Assembly (NCBI GenBank): GCA_014058105.1
Contig: JACGCM010002335.1
Location: 372,001-436,000 of the forward strand
Direction: 5' to 3'
DNA length: 64,000 bases
From: Kingdonia uniflora
Lineage: Eukaryota; Streptophyta; Magnoliopsida; Ranunculales; Circaeasteraceae
Shown here: positions 52,850 through 63,204 of the stretch, piece by piece
Numbering within the stretch: position 1 is the first letter of the stretch
How the letters are laid out: every line of letters begins with the position of its first letter
Made by a program: the position numbers and the translations under genes
The notes under the pieces: generated by a model
Seen by the model: the letters and a program-made list of their open reading frames with translations, nothing else
Told to the model about the DNA's origin: nothing
The model's database searches: none

Positions 52850-53945
52850 TTTTAAAACCAAACATTTACTCTTTATCAACAATGAATAAATTTACATAAG
52901 GATTTTCATGGAAATTTCCTGATCCCAAAATCAGTAAAATATAGTGAGAGAAGCAACTCTTTGTACCATATGATGTGCTCCTTTTTCATTGGTGTATTGT
53001 GGTATTTCCCAACAACCGGATTTATTTAAGTGACACAAAAGTGCAAAAATGTAATGACTTACAAATCTGTTTTAGTTGTGTATTCCAATTTTGTAGGGAG
53101 AGCTTTATAAGTAAGGAGATATTTTTGTAACTACAAGGAGATATAAGAAAATTACAATTTTTTGGAAAAGCAAGGTAAGGACCCGACAGTAAAAATAGAA
53201 ACCATCTCTCTCCTCTTGTTCTTCTCTTTCATCTCACTGGGTCACGCCACGCCAATATCCAATACTGGAGCTCTGAAACATAAAATGTAGGCAACTTTTA
53301 GAGAGACGTCTACGGCTAGAGCATAAGAAAAATAGGGATTCCTTCCTCCAAGAGGCGGACATCGAGTCAGATTATCAAATTCGAACATTTTTAACGAGAT
53401 AAATCAAGTGAAAAAATAATGCGCATAGAGTTCAAAGTTACTTTGTTTTGAAACATAGAATATTATGTCTCTAATTTTATTTACAGCGATGCCATCTATT
53501 CCCATAAGAAATATCTCCTTCATGAACTAGCCAAATTTTTCATGGCAATGCCATTGCTTTAGTTAATGCGGAACAAAATCTACACATTACAACGAAGGAG
53601 AGTTGTACGTACCACTGAGAATACATGAAAATATTCCAATATCTCAATGGAGCTTGGATGTCCATCAATTCATTGGACCTGATACAAAAAAGTATTGAAA
53701 TGTCCATTGCCATTCTTTAGAGAATTAGCATTGATCCAACTTTTTTATTTCTTCTTCTTCCCTAATGGAACTGGGAATAATACCTCACTTACATGTTTCA
53801 TCATCTCTAAGCAATAACACACGCATATTTTTCCTTTAAAAACATGTCCCCAACATCTCTTTTTTCGCAAACACCAGCGAGATCATTCAGGCTCGTAACA
53901 CATAGTCATACTTCTCTCCAGTTTTCTCCGTGCTTCCATTCTTAA
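52850..53945. other. AT-rich DNA between FATB exon A and the jacalin locus
   Basis: No coding segment, repeat end or RNA gene is recognised in about 1.1 kb. The last part must include the promoter and leader of the jacalin gene; TTTTTCCTTTAAAAAC near 53830 is only a weak TATA-like candidate. Confidence 0.4.
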
Positions 53946-54890
53946 ATGGTAAATACTGCAAATTATTTTTGTCATACTATTATTAATAGCTAGTAAATTG
54001 TGTATCAATGATAACTATGCTACAGGACTGCTGCGAATATGAAAAGAACCAAATTTCTATTGGACCATGGGGAGGTCAAGGAGGAACAATGCTTGACGAT
54101 GAACTTAATACAACAATACGACATATGGTGATTGGTCACGGCCTTGGAATCGACTTTATTCAGACCGAGTACGACAGGGAAGGGAGTTCAGTATGGTCTG
54201 AGAAGCATGGCGGTGTTGGTGGTGCCAAAGTAGACAAAGTCAGACAACTCTTCATAATATTCCCAAATTTTGCAATTTGAGTTTAGGCGTGTCTAAGAAA
54301 ACGTTATTTCGCCGTACTGAAAGTATTTTTGGCATAAATAGCCCTCCAGGGGTTTATATGATCATTTCTCTTTCGTCGTAATTTCGTGCAGATCAAACTG
54401 GACTTTCCCCATGAGTACCTAACGACGGTCACTGGATACTACGGTAGCATCAAAAGTAGGGATACCATCTGCATTCTCTCACTTACATTACAAACCAATA
54501 AGCAAAAATATGGACCATTTGGCACCAATAAAGGGACCTATTTCTCATTTCTGATAACTGGAGGTATGATAGTTGGATTCCACGGTAGCTTCGGTTGGTA
54601 CCTCGACTCTATTGGTGTTTATCTAAAAGCACTTACAAAACCATATTCATCTAAAGTTTGTTTTGCCGACTTCAGTGGGACTCATGATGCATCCAGTACT
54701 AGTGAAGGGGAATCAAATCACAAGGTAAGAGGCCTCATTTACTATGTCGACATACTATTTATACAAGATTTTTTTCCACTACTAATGAAGCTGTATATAT
54801 ATAGCAGTTAGTTTCTTTTCCTTCTAGTACTACGAAAGGAACGTCAACCACTGTGAGAGGTTCGATGTTCTACTGACCTTGGGGAGGTAA
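53946..54890 (+). CDS. Jacalin-related lectin, one domain (second domain lost)
   Basis: Four-part model: ATG alone as exon 1 (53946-53948), donor GTAAATAC; exon 2 54026-54238 (after TGCTACAG), DCCEYEKNQISIGPWGGQGG to GGAKVDK; exon 3 54392-54724 (after TTTCGTGCAG), IKLDFPHEYLTTVTGYYGSI, KYGPFGTNKGTYFSFLITGG and IVGFHGSFGWYLDSIGVYLK; exon 4 from 54828, stopping at 54890. It gives about 203 residues in one frame. The Gly-Gly loop and G-W-Y-L-D sugar-binding loop of mannose-type jacalins are present. Exon 4 would lead into a second domain (PWGGNGGTAFDDGVYTDK) but that lies in another frame. Such lectins act in the cytosol or nucleus, often in stress responses. The donor GTCAGA after exon 2 is weak. 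No signal peptide. Confidence 0.7.
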
Positions 54891-54960
54891 CGGTGGGACG
54901 GCGTTCGATGACGGAGTATATACGGATAAGATAATTTTGCTATAGTATGCAAGCTGATTA
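54875..54960 (+). pseudogene. Remnant of a second jacalin domain
   Basis: In a different frame from exon 4: FY, stop, PWGGNGGTAFDDGVYTDKII, the start of a jacalin repeat, then LL and a stop. The rest of the domain is not found in the next 600 bp. Confidence 0.65.
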
Positions 54961-55610
54961 TGTTGTCAGGGCCAATAGGCAAGCTAACTAAGTTAATTTC
55001 CAGTAACTAAGCCTAACGGCAACAAGTTGTCTAAAGGCTTTCGGTGGCCTACCCGCAATTTGATGTGTTGTGTCTTAGGCACTCTATGTTTTCTAGCTCA
55101 CCTTATGTGGCATTACCATATGAACATGCCCACCCCAAACAAGCATAAGATTTTTTTCAGTGCAAGGTTCAGACTGTTCTTAACAGGCTCCTGGGAAAAA
55201 GGCTAGTATTGATCTATGGAAGGTATAGTATTCATGGTAGAAAGAACTTAAAGCATCATAAGGAGAAGAAATAGACTTGAGAGTTGGCATTTCTTGGAAA
55301 TGGATAGATAATATACAAACATCTACTACATGGTGTTTTGGCAACTACTTTATGGGAAACACTAACAATTTATTATATCTACTTTTTGGAAAACACACAT
55401 GTATTTAGAGATCTAGCTTTTATTTTCATTTGAATATCAATGTTTATGCAGTGAGATGAAAGAGAAGAACAAAGAGGAGAGAAACTGTTTCTATTTTCAC
55501 TGTGGGGCCTCCTCACGTTGCCTCTCCAAAAAAAATTTAACTTTTTATATCTCCTTGCTTATAAAGCTCTCCATTTTGTAGACATCCAAACTCGAAGATA
55601 GTTATCAACA
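54961..55610. other. AT-rich DNA left of the Mutator-like element
   Basis: No gene or repeat end is recognised. It is presumably intron sequence of the broken FATB gene or flank of the jacalin locus. Confidence 0.4.
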
Positions 55611-55619
55611 AAAGATATA
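55611..55619. repeat. Target-site duplication AAAGATATA (left copy)
   Basis: The same nine bases follow the right end at 62490-62498. Nine bases is the rule for Mutator-like elements. Confidence 0.92.
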
Positions 55620-55808
55620 GAGAAAATTTACTCTTGCCCCCCATTATTCCACACGAAATCGCACTTGCCCCCCACTGTTGGTCTAAATTTGAGGATGGAC
55701 CCCAAAACATGCTTGACCTGCGTTGACTGCTCTTATTTAGGCAAAGTTTCAACTTTGCCCTCGCATGCGAAGCACGTGAGACAACAACCCAAGTTACCGG
55801 TTACTCAC
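55620..55808. repeat. Left terminal inverted repeat of the MULE
   Basis: GAGAAAATTTACTCTTGCCC to GGTTACTCAC. It has two copies of the CTTGCCCCCCA box, a GTTGACTGCTC block and CACGTGAG. It pairs with 62301-62489 over its whole length. Confidence 0.9.
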
Positions 55809-55895
55809 TCTCTTCGAACAACACATCACATCCAAAAATATAATTGTTGGTCATCTTCTCCAAACAGTCTCTCTCACTCCAAACTTCATCTTCCT

Positions 55896-55911
55896 CATAT
55901 AGTTTTTTTTT

Positions 55912-55942
<31 letters not shown>
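55896..55942. repeat. T tract and (TC)n microsatellite
   Basis: A run of T followed by about 15 CT units next to the left inverted repeat; another CT-rich stretch continues to about 56000. Confidence 0.9.
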
Positions 55943-56200
55943 TAACCAGTCTATCTCTTTTTTTCTCAATTAGTCTTTCTCTCTATCTCTCTATATTTCT
56001 GTGAATTGCTATGGGAGGTGGATTAGGAACTAATATAAGTAGATTTTCTTCTTATCTTGTTTGGTTATTTAAGTTAAAATGAATTTTTTCATTGCAACTA
56101 TAGTTTTCTGCCATTAAAGCAGTTTTGAAAGTTAGGGGTCCAAAGACAAATTGCAGGAACTTTTATGGGGACTTAAGTCTAACAACATGCATTTTCACAG

Positions 56201-56740
56201 GTTGAGAATTGTGTAATTTGTGGTGAAGACCATCAAACTTTTTTGGAGTGTCCATGGATATATAGCAAATGCAAGAAGCAGGGATGCAATAGGATTATGA
56301 TTCTAAAGCTATCAAACTCTGAAGCAAATCCCAATAGGTAGTTTCTAAGCTATCAATACTCCAAGTGTGATGCCTTCAAGTGGCTATCTGATGCCATCAA
56401 GGAGTCAAAATGTGATCCTGGGTCATCATTCAATGGGGGATATTTTGGTTGTGCCTCCTTTGATCACTGGTGGAAGGAATGTCCATGAAGAACAACAAAT
56501 TGTGGTTGTGGTGCCCCAAGGAACTTGTGCACTTCTAAAACATAAGCAACAAAAGGTTAAAAGTTTCTTAAATGTATCAACTCCCAATGTTTGAAGTTTG
56601 TTTGGTTGAAAGAGGCAATGCAAGCTGAAGAGAATAATTCAGATGAGGAAAAAAACAAGAATGGACAACTCAATGTCAAGATGACTGTGAGCGTGGACTT
56701 AAATGATTTTGTAGGGGATTTAAAGGGAAGATGACACTTG
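56201..56740 (+). pseudogene. MULE accessory gene with two CCHC/GRF zinc-binding modules
   Basis: Exon after the acceptor CATTTTCACAG. The frame reads VENCVICGEDHQTFLECPWI (C-x2-C-x3-H-x5-C), then NPNR-stop-FLSYQYSKCDAFKWLSDA, a GRF-type zinc finger, then a second pair: YFGCASFDHWWKECP and KT-stop-ATKG-stop-KFLKCINSQC, LKFVWLKEAMQAEE, and an acidic end. Four stops (the first at about 56339) break it. A first exon at 56011 (MGGGLGTNIS, donor near 56029) is possible. GRF fingers bind nucleic acids; a role in transposition is a guess. It is not like the second gene of maize MuDR as far as I can tell. Confidence 0.6.
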
Positions 56741-57099
56741 GTTGAATTGCCCCTTTTCTGATTGTAAAATGTCTATTGTAGGGGACTTAAATGTCTATTA
56801 TTTAGGTTTTTAATCTTGATTAATGAAGTTGGTTGTCCCTTTTCTGAATCCAAGTGTATCTTTTTCTATCTTATGGTTTTCCATGTAAAACATGCATTTC
56901 ATTAACAAGGAGAGATATCAAAAATTGAACAACTAAAACGGTCTTTGCAATTATATAACAAAACAAGCAAGGCACGGGCAAAACACAGGCAAAACACAAT
57001 CATTTCATTAATCAAAACAGCCAAAAAATGGTCTTTGCAATTAGATCCCCATCCCCACAAGCATAATACCTAACTAAACAACTAAAAGCCAAAACCTAA
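56741..57099. other. Non-coding spacer inside the MULE
   Basis: Between the ends of two convergent genes; AT-rich, with a few AACAAAACAAGCAA-type A-rich bits. Nothing recognised. Confidence 0.4.
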
Positions 57100-57540
57100 C
57101 TAGATCCCCCACCTGCATCCCCACCTACAACTCCACCACCATCCCACCTGCAACCCCGCCACCACCACCATCCCCACCTGCAACCCCTCCATCATCCTCA
57201 TTATCATCACTGTCATCCTCTTCAGTTTCAGTCTTCTCCTCAGACTCACCTCACTGTCATCATCTTCCTTCTCATCTTCATCACTTTCATCATCTTCCTT
57301 CTCTTCTTCACTTTCATCATATTCCTTCTCCTCTTCACTTTTATCATCATCCCCATTATTATCACTTTCATTATTATCTAATGAATCATCACCCCACCTA
57401 CACTGCCACTCATTCTCCTCTTCTTCATCACTAGTTATGTACCTAGTTCCCCTTGGATAATTGTACCCATCACCATACATCCACTCATTATCTGAATCTA
57501 TGCCTAGTTTATTTTTCTTTGATATGAGAGATTGATAGAA
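57100..57540 (-). CDS. MULE acidic protein of unknown function
   Basis: Open frame 57100-57480 on the minus strand (126 residues), possibly starting upstream with KKNKLGIDSDNEW near 57530. MYGDGYNYPRGTRYITSDEE, then a Ser/Asp/Glu-rich tract (DDDKSEEEKEYDESEEEKED), and a repetitive Met/Gly/Trp end that may be out of frame. The N-terminal DNEWMYGDGYNYPRG looks like real coding sequence. It could be the 3' exon of a transposase-linked gene or a separate gene; homologues were not identified. Confidence 0.4.
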   Translation of the reverse strand, partial: FYQSLISKKNKLGIDSDNEWMYGDGYNYPRGTRYITSDEEEENEWQCRWGDDSLDNNESDNNGDDDKSEEEKEYDESEEEKEDDESDEDEKEDDDSEVSLRRRLKLKRMTVMIMRMMEGLQVGMVVVAGLQVGWWWSCRWGCRWGI

Positions 57541-58200
57541 GAGGATGGGGATGTTAATAGGTCATTTATAGACTAATTTGACCTAATTTGCACTAAACTA
57601 GAAGATAAGGGGCATTTAAACCTGAGTATTCCCCAAAGAAAAAAATAGTCAAGAGTAATGTGGTTAGGGGTTATAGTACCTGTAATGATTCTATGTATCA
57701 ACACCATATGCACTATATTACTTCTCACCCTGCATAAAAAAGAATTTGAGAATCTGTAATACTGTACAAAAATTATAGTACCTGTAAATGGTTGGGGGTT
57801 ATAGTACCTGTAATGGCTGAGGGTTATAGTACTTGTTATGGTTGGGGGTTATGGTACCTACAATACTGCACAAAAATAATATTAGTTCTGCAATACTGCA
57901 CAAGAGAACAATAGGCTGGAAAATATTGGATATACCAAAAATTGAGAATCTCCAAAATGTGTTACAAAAATAGTACTGCATACATAATGTGTTACAAAAT
58001 ACAAGTGCATACATAATGTGCTAATACACTAGCTCTACATATATAATGTGTTACAAAATAGAAATGCATACATAATATGTCAATACACTAGTACTGCATA
58101 CATAATGTGTTACACAAATAGAAGTGGATAATCCAAAATTACATTATATTCTTGCTTATGGTCTCCAAATCCTGCTTGGTGGCTGAAAACATCTTTTGTA
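57541..58200. repeat. Imperfect tandem repeats between MULE genes
   Basis: Two families: GGGGGTTATAGTACCTGTAATG-like units (57668-57865, four to five copies) and GCATACATAATGTGTTACAAAA-like units about 50 bp apart (57968-58125, about four copies). No coding sense. Confidence 0.7.
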
Positions 58201-58204
58201 AGGG

Positions 58205-61200
58205 TTTGAAGTTAAAGCCTGAGACTATTATGCTGGAGCCTGAGGGTTAAAGTTTATAGTTGCACCACCTCTAGTTGTACCACCCCTATTTGTACTGGGT
58301 CCTGTATTTCCACCAATATTAGATACTCTATTTACACCACCTCTAGCCCCATTCCTTATAACTCCCCTTGTTGCTCTACCTCTACTACCCCTGGTACCAC
58401 CTCTAGTTGAACCTTCTCCAAATAGGTCAATCCCAATCCCTATTTCCCCTCCAAAGCTATTCATATGAGCAAATATACCTCCACTTCTCCCACCCCTTGT
58501 GTTGCTTGATCAACCCCTCCCTCTGGTCCCACCTCTACCTCCCACATCTAATGTTGCAGGTAGTTGATTAGTGTTCTTCCTCTGCTCAGCTCTACTTGAG
58601 TGTGTATCAACCATTTGTCTCTGTCTTGTGATATTTGGCTTTGGTGGCGCAGGATCACCTTTGCAAGTTTTTTTTGTTATGTCCAAACCCCCCATACTTA
58701 CCATATTTCTTTTGTGGGCCAAGTGCTTCATCTGGATCTGGTATCCTTACTTTCCTTGGTCTGCCAGATTCCCTCGGCAATGGTGGGCACAAGAAGTCAT
58801 CAATAGGCAGGAAAAATGGCCTTTTTAGAGTTAAGTACATTATCATTAAATATAACAAGAGAACAACGAACCTTTACCTTGCCCCAATCAGATGGATCAA
58901 CTATTGGATAAATGGCATTTTCGTATGTTTCAACATATGATAAAACTCTGTGATAAGGACTGCAATACCTGTAAAATAAATCATGGTCCACCATCAATAT
59001 ACTCAAGCATACCAAGATTTAGAAGTTAAAAAAAACTAATTGGTAAATGCATCAAGTACTTACTCAATCCAAGATACTCTGAATTTTATCAATATACTCA
59101 CTGCATGCACACATGGCAGACCAGTCACTTGCCACTGATGGCAATCACATTCATGTTTTTTTATGTTAACTCTCCACCTTTTACCATTGGCCCCAATTGC
59201 AACATGACAACCATCACCAGCACCTTTTGGGTGATATATCCATAGAATGTCTCCATTTTGGCAATGTGTTCCTCAGCTTTAGGTACTAAACTTGATAAAA
59301 TGTACAACATCCATACACATTTTAAAATATATATACTAAAAGCATTAAAAAAACATATATGACAAGTTCTCAAGATCATACCATCTTGGTCCTACTCAGC
59401 AACCTTATTTCTTCTATCATACATCAGCTTCATCATCATCAAATTTAATTTCTCCAAGGCTCTATGTAGTGGCCTATCTTTGATCTTCAATATCCAGTTA
59501 TTGAATGATTCTGAGAAGTTATTTGTTATGTGCTTACATTTGGCAATGAAGTCAAAATGTGGCCTTGCCCAGGGTTCAAATGGTTCCTTCACCAACCAAT
59601 CATGTGCTTCAGGGTTTTCAACTTTAAGTTTGTCTAGCTTCTCTTGTTTTTCAGTTTGCTTCCAAGCCTTTGCTGCCCCCCATACTAGGCTCTCCAAATG
59701 TGTCCTTCTGTAGTATTTTTCATATTCTTGTACATATGTCTAAAAAAAAATATGTGGTTTGCATTAGGGAATACTTTGGCAACAGCACCTATAAGACCCT
59801 TCTGCCTATTATTAATAAATGTTAACTTGCTTTTATGCTGATTCAGATAAGGTTCTACCTTTTACAGAAAATTAGACCATGTCTCATAATATTCAGATCT
59901 ACATAGGTACACTGCTATTGGGGATAATCCATTATTAGCATCTAGCCCAATTATAGATAGGCACACTCCACCATACTTCCCCTTCAAAATACAACCATCC
60001 ATACCAAGGATTGGTCTGGAACCATTCACAAACCCATCAAAAGAGGCCTTGTAAGCAACACAAGTTCCCATCCACATATAGGTTTCAACATCATTGCTAC
60101 TCTTAGCTAAACTTCCAGGGTTCAGACTCAATATCTGTCTACATAACTCAGGCTGCACCACATACCCATCATCAAATGAACCTAGAATTACTTCCATGCA
60201 AATAGTCCATGCATTCCATGTTGTATAGTATGAGATGTCTAACCCAAATTTTACAAGTATCAGTTCTATCACATCAACAGGCCTAGTGGACCTAATTATT
60301 CTCATTGTGTGTTCAACTTCATTTTCCACCCAACCAGTATGAGCCAACTTGTTTGATGTCTTACCCTTTCCTTTACAAATATGCATCAAAATACTACTTT
60401 TTCTCAGCTTGAATGTGTGACCAACAGGGGTAATTTTGGCATAAAATAGCCAATTACATGTTTTTGGCTCAACACAGATGAATCTAAGCCTATAACCTTC
60501 ATTCTTAATTTGATGGTACTCAACCTTATTCACTATAGACTACCTCCTAATATATGCCCTTGCAATATGTATTGTAGGCCACTCCATCTCAGGTACCAAA
60601 TCTTCAACCAATTGATGAGGATTCCCAATATTCACATCATTCTCTTCATTTGTAAAAATATTTTCAGTTTCTTGTGCAAAATTTACAAACTCCACATCAA
60701 CCTTGTTTATATCTTCTTGAGTAGGTCCTTCATCACCATCCAATGAGGTGTTAGTAGAGTAATAGCCCTCTTCAGCATTTAAGTTATCAGGGTCAATTTC
60801 AGCCCAGTTATTAACACCTGTTTGATTGTTCCCACCTCCACCACCAACATCAACACCAACTCCATCATTTACACCTGCATTCTCATCCACATCTTCATCC
60901 AGTATTGTGACATCATCCTCACTATCATACAACATAGGTGAATCATTTAGAGTTTCCTCAGGTAATTCACTTTCTGTAGCTCTTTTTCTTTTAAATGCAC
61001 CACTTGAACTACCTTTTCTCTTAGGTTTTGTTTGAGTTTTTTCCATGAGTTCCACTGATATTTTTTTCTTTGGTGTAGGAGTAGGCTTCTTTGGTGCAGG
61101 TGTAGGCTTTTTTGCCCTCCTCTTAGGTGTAGCAACTTTGGGTCTACCAGTAGGCTGAACATTGTTAACATTCTCACCAAATTGGGTATCAAAAATAGGT

Positions 61201-61730
61201 GCAGGAGTATAATCAAAAATTGGTGTGGTACACTCAGGTTGAGTTGGTGGAGCAGGTCCATCTTTAATTGTTATTACCTCAGGGTATTGTTAACTAGACT
61301 CACTTGAGCCTAATTTAACATAGGATTGAGTTAAAGGTTGTGCAGGTCCATTGCTATTTAAGTAGAAGTGTATGTCCCCCACCATCTCTACATCACTATA
61401 CCTCTACAAATACAATAGATCTGAATCACCCTTCACATCAATAATTTTACCATGATATATTGTACTCAAATCAAACACAGTCTCAGGGGGAATAGAAGAA
61501 TTCAAATCAGCCATGGTAGAAAAAGCGTAGTTTGTCAAACATATGTAAGAGAACCTATCCCCATCCACTATATCAAATTTATCTACCTTTCCTCCAACAT
61601 ACAAGTCATGTGTGAACCCTAAACCACCCCTAGGTTCTCTCCAATTACCCCCCCCCCCCCCCCAATGAAGTATCACATTTTTCACATTGTCATCCCTGTA
61701 ACAAAATAACATATATAAATACATTCACAT
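58205..61730 (-). pseudogene. MURA-like transposase of the MULE
   Basis: Read on the minus strand. N-terminal PB1-like domain (HWGGGGGNWREPRGGLGFTH, DLYVGGKVDKFDIVDGDRFS, 61700-61540), Pro/Lys-rich and acidic linker (61290-60620), the MuDR DNA-binding-like region (NKVEYHQIKNEGYRLRFICV), then the transposase core: PILGMDGCILKGKYGGVCLS with the first Asp, INNRQKGLIGAVAKVFPNA where the second Asp is Asn, and AHDWLVKEPFEPWARPHFDF. A SWIM zinc finger follows (ECDCHQWQVTGLPCVHA, 59163-59105), the ESGRPRKVRIPDPDEALGPQ and YGGFGHNKKNL knuckle (58790-58660), and a Gly/Arg/Thr-rich C-terminus (58464-58228). From 61724 to about 59740 one frame is kept with only four nonsense codons (61404, 61290, 60540, 59862). 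Confidence 0.88.
61651..61664. repeat. Poly-C run
   Basis: About 15 C in a row within the PB1-like exon (Gly codons on the minus strand). Its length may be a sequencing or replication artefact and affects the reading frame. Confidence 0.7.
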
Positions 61731-62094
61731 TCAAAAATGCCCCCAATTTCACATACAACCAAAAGGAATATTTTGGTTTCATAATCTCATCTCATAAACA
61801 AACACCACAATACAAATTAAATAAAAGCCATGTAAATTAGAGAATGAAAAAGTAAAAAAAAAAAAAAAAAAAACCTTAATTAATTCAATAAACACAATAT
61901 TTTGAAACCCCCAATCCCCAAACAGTAAAATATAAAGAGACAATTAAGATTTCAAATAAAGCCAATACCTCTAATCATGTGCAAAATAAAGATAGAGAGT
62001 GAGATATAGTACTTACATTGTAGAAGCACAAGGTGAGTGTGATATTGCACTCGAGCAGAGAGAAAGAGGGAGAGAGATCAAGATATTAATGGAG

Positions 62095-62275
62095 AAATTT
62101 ATAGACAAAAATCAATAAGAGAGAGGGGTTGTAACGATAGAGAGAGTTGTAATGAGAGAGAGAGAGGGGTTGTAATGACAGAGAGAGTTGTAATGAGAGA
62201 GAGAGAGGGGGGGTTATAATGAAAGAAAGAGTTGTAATGAGAGAGAGAGAGAGGGGGGTTATAATGAAAGAGGGA
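62095..62275. repeat. GA-rich minisatellite next to the right inverted repeat
   Basis: Units of about 30 to 40 bp built from GAGAGAGAGAGGGG and GTTGTAATGA/GTTATAATGA, about five copies. Confidence 0.8.
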
Positions 62276-62300
62276 AAGAAGTTGGAGTTCCCGCCCGGAG

Positions 62301-62489
62301 GTGAGTAACCGATAACCTGGGTTGTTGTCTCACGTGCTTTGCACGCGGGAGAAAAGTTGAAAATTCACCTAAATAAGAGCAGTCAACGCAGGTCAAGCGT
62401 GTTTTGGGGTCCATCCTCAAATTTATACCAACAGTAGGGGGCAAGTGCTATTTCGTGTAGAATAATAGGGGGCAAGAGCAAATTTTCTC
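62301..62489. repeat. Right terminal inverted repeat of the MULE
   Basis: Reverse complement starts GAGAAAATTTGCTCTTGCCC and ends GGTTACTCAC, matching 55620-55808. The duplication AAAGATATA follows at 62490-62498. Confidence 0.9.
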
Positions 62490-62726
62490 AAAGATATATC
62501 TTAGGGGAGTAACTGTTTCAATATTTTGTTGTAGGAATCTACCTTAACCCCTGCTTTTCCTCAAAAAAAAACTTTCTTTTACTTCTGTTTTTTTACATCA
62601 TTTTACAAGCTACTCATGTTTTCGCTTGGCTTTATAGTTACGGCTTACACGATATGGTATTTATGTACTGCTTATATTCGTAAGCATATTCATATATTGA
62701 CATCAACAGCTTTTGTCTTGCTTCAG

Positions 62727-62840
62727 GGGAGATACTATTCAAGTCAAAACTTGGGTTTGTGCATCCGGATAGAATAGTATGGGTCGTGATTGGGTTGTAC
62801 GTGACTGTTAGACTGGTGAAACTCTCACAAGTGCTACCAG
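62727..62840 (+). pseudogene. FATB: FATB relic, exon B
   Basis: After acceptor TTGCTTCAG: G|GDTIQVKTWVCASG, stop, NSMGRDWVVRDC, stop, TGETLTSATR to a donor ACCAG|GTTTAA. It matches the FATB segment after the Asp-Arg-Tyr-Pro-Thr-Trp exon, and the split Trp codon continues that of 52665. Two TAG codons kill it. Confidence 0.88.
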
Positions 62841-62989
62841 GTTTAAATTCAGTGACTTAATACAATCAGCTTTTGTTAATCTTATCTCTACTTTTTTTTC
62901 TCTTCGTTTATAGCTGTACAAGGTTCGCTTGTTAAAAAAAATTAGGTCTGTGAGTTCCTAAATGACTTTTGGTGGTTGACATTGTACAG

Positions 62990-63161
62990 TGTGTAGATGA
63001 TGATGAATAAAACAACTAGGAAACTATCTAAAATGCCGAAGGAAATTAGAGGGGAAATAGAGCCATTTTTTGTGGATTTTGCTTCTTTGCTAAATGAGGA
63101 TAGTATAAAACTACTACTCAGGCTCGTTGAAAACGCAGCAGATAATATCCGAATAGGCTGA
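62990..63161 (+). pseudogene. FATB: FATB relic, exon C (truncated)
   Basis: After acceptor TTGTACAG: SV, stop (TAG for the usual Trp), MMMNKTTRKLSKMPKEIRG, EIEPFFVDFASLLNEDSIKL, LRLVENAADNIRIG, stop. This is the start of the FATB exon that should go on with the catalytic region; the conserved Asn/His/Cys part is missing. It ends where the next Mutator-like sequence begins. Confidence 0.88.
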
Positions 63162-63204
63162 ACTGTTAGTTTGAGTTCGAAATATAACGTTTATATTTGT
63201 TTGA

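Larger units (their letters stand above)
55620..62489 (-). mobile_element. Mutator-like element (MULE) with accessory genes
   Basis: 6870 bp with 189-bp inverted ends (55620-55808 and 62301-62489), flanked by an exact AAAGATATA duplication. It carries a MURA-like transposase on the minus strand, a plus-strand gene with two zinc-knuckle plus GRF-like modules, and a minus-strand acidic gene. Stops in the coding parts make it non-autonomous now. The two ends differ at only about one base in ten, so the insertion is of moderate age. It lies in the intron between FATB exons A and B. Confidence 0.92.

Noticed and set aside
57100..57250. Met/Gly/Trp-rich tail of the acidic MULE protein as a domain
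   Set aside because: The tail is a repeat of GGTGGGGATG-like bases and probably lies past a frameshift; not described as a domain.
62499..62726. Possible extra exon between the MULE and FATB exon B
   Set aside because: No coding likeness; it is best seen as the right part of the FATB intron ending in TTGCTTCAG.
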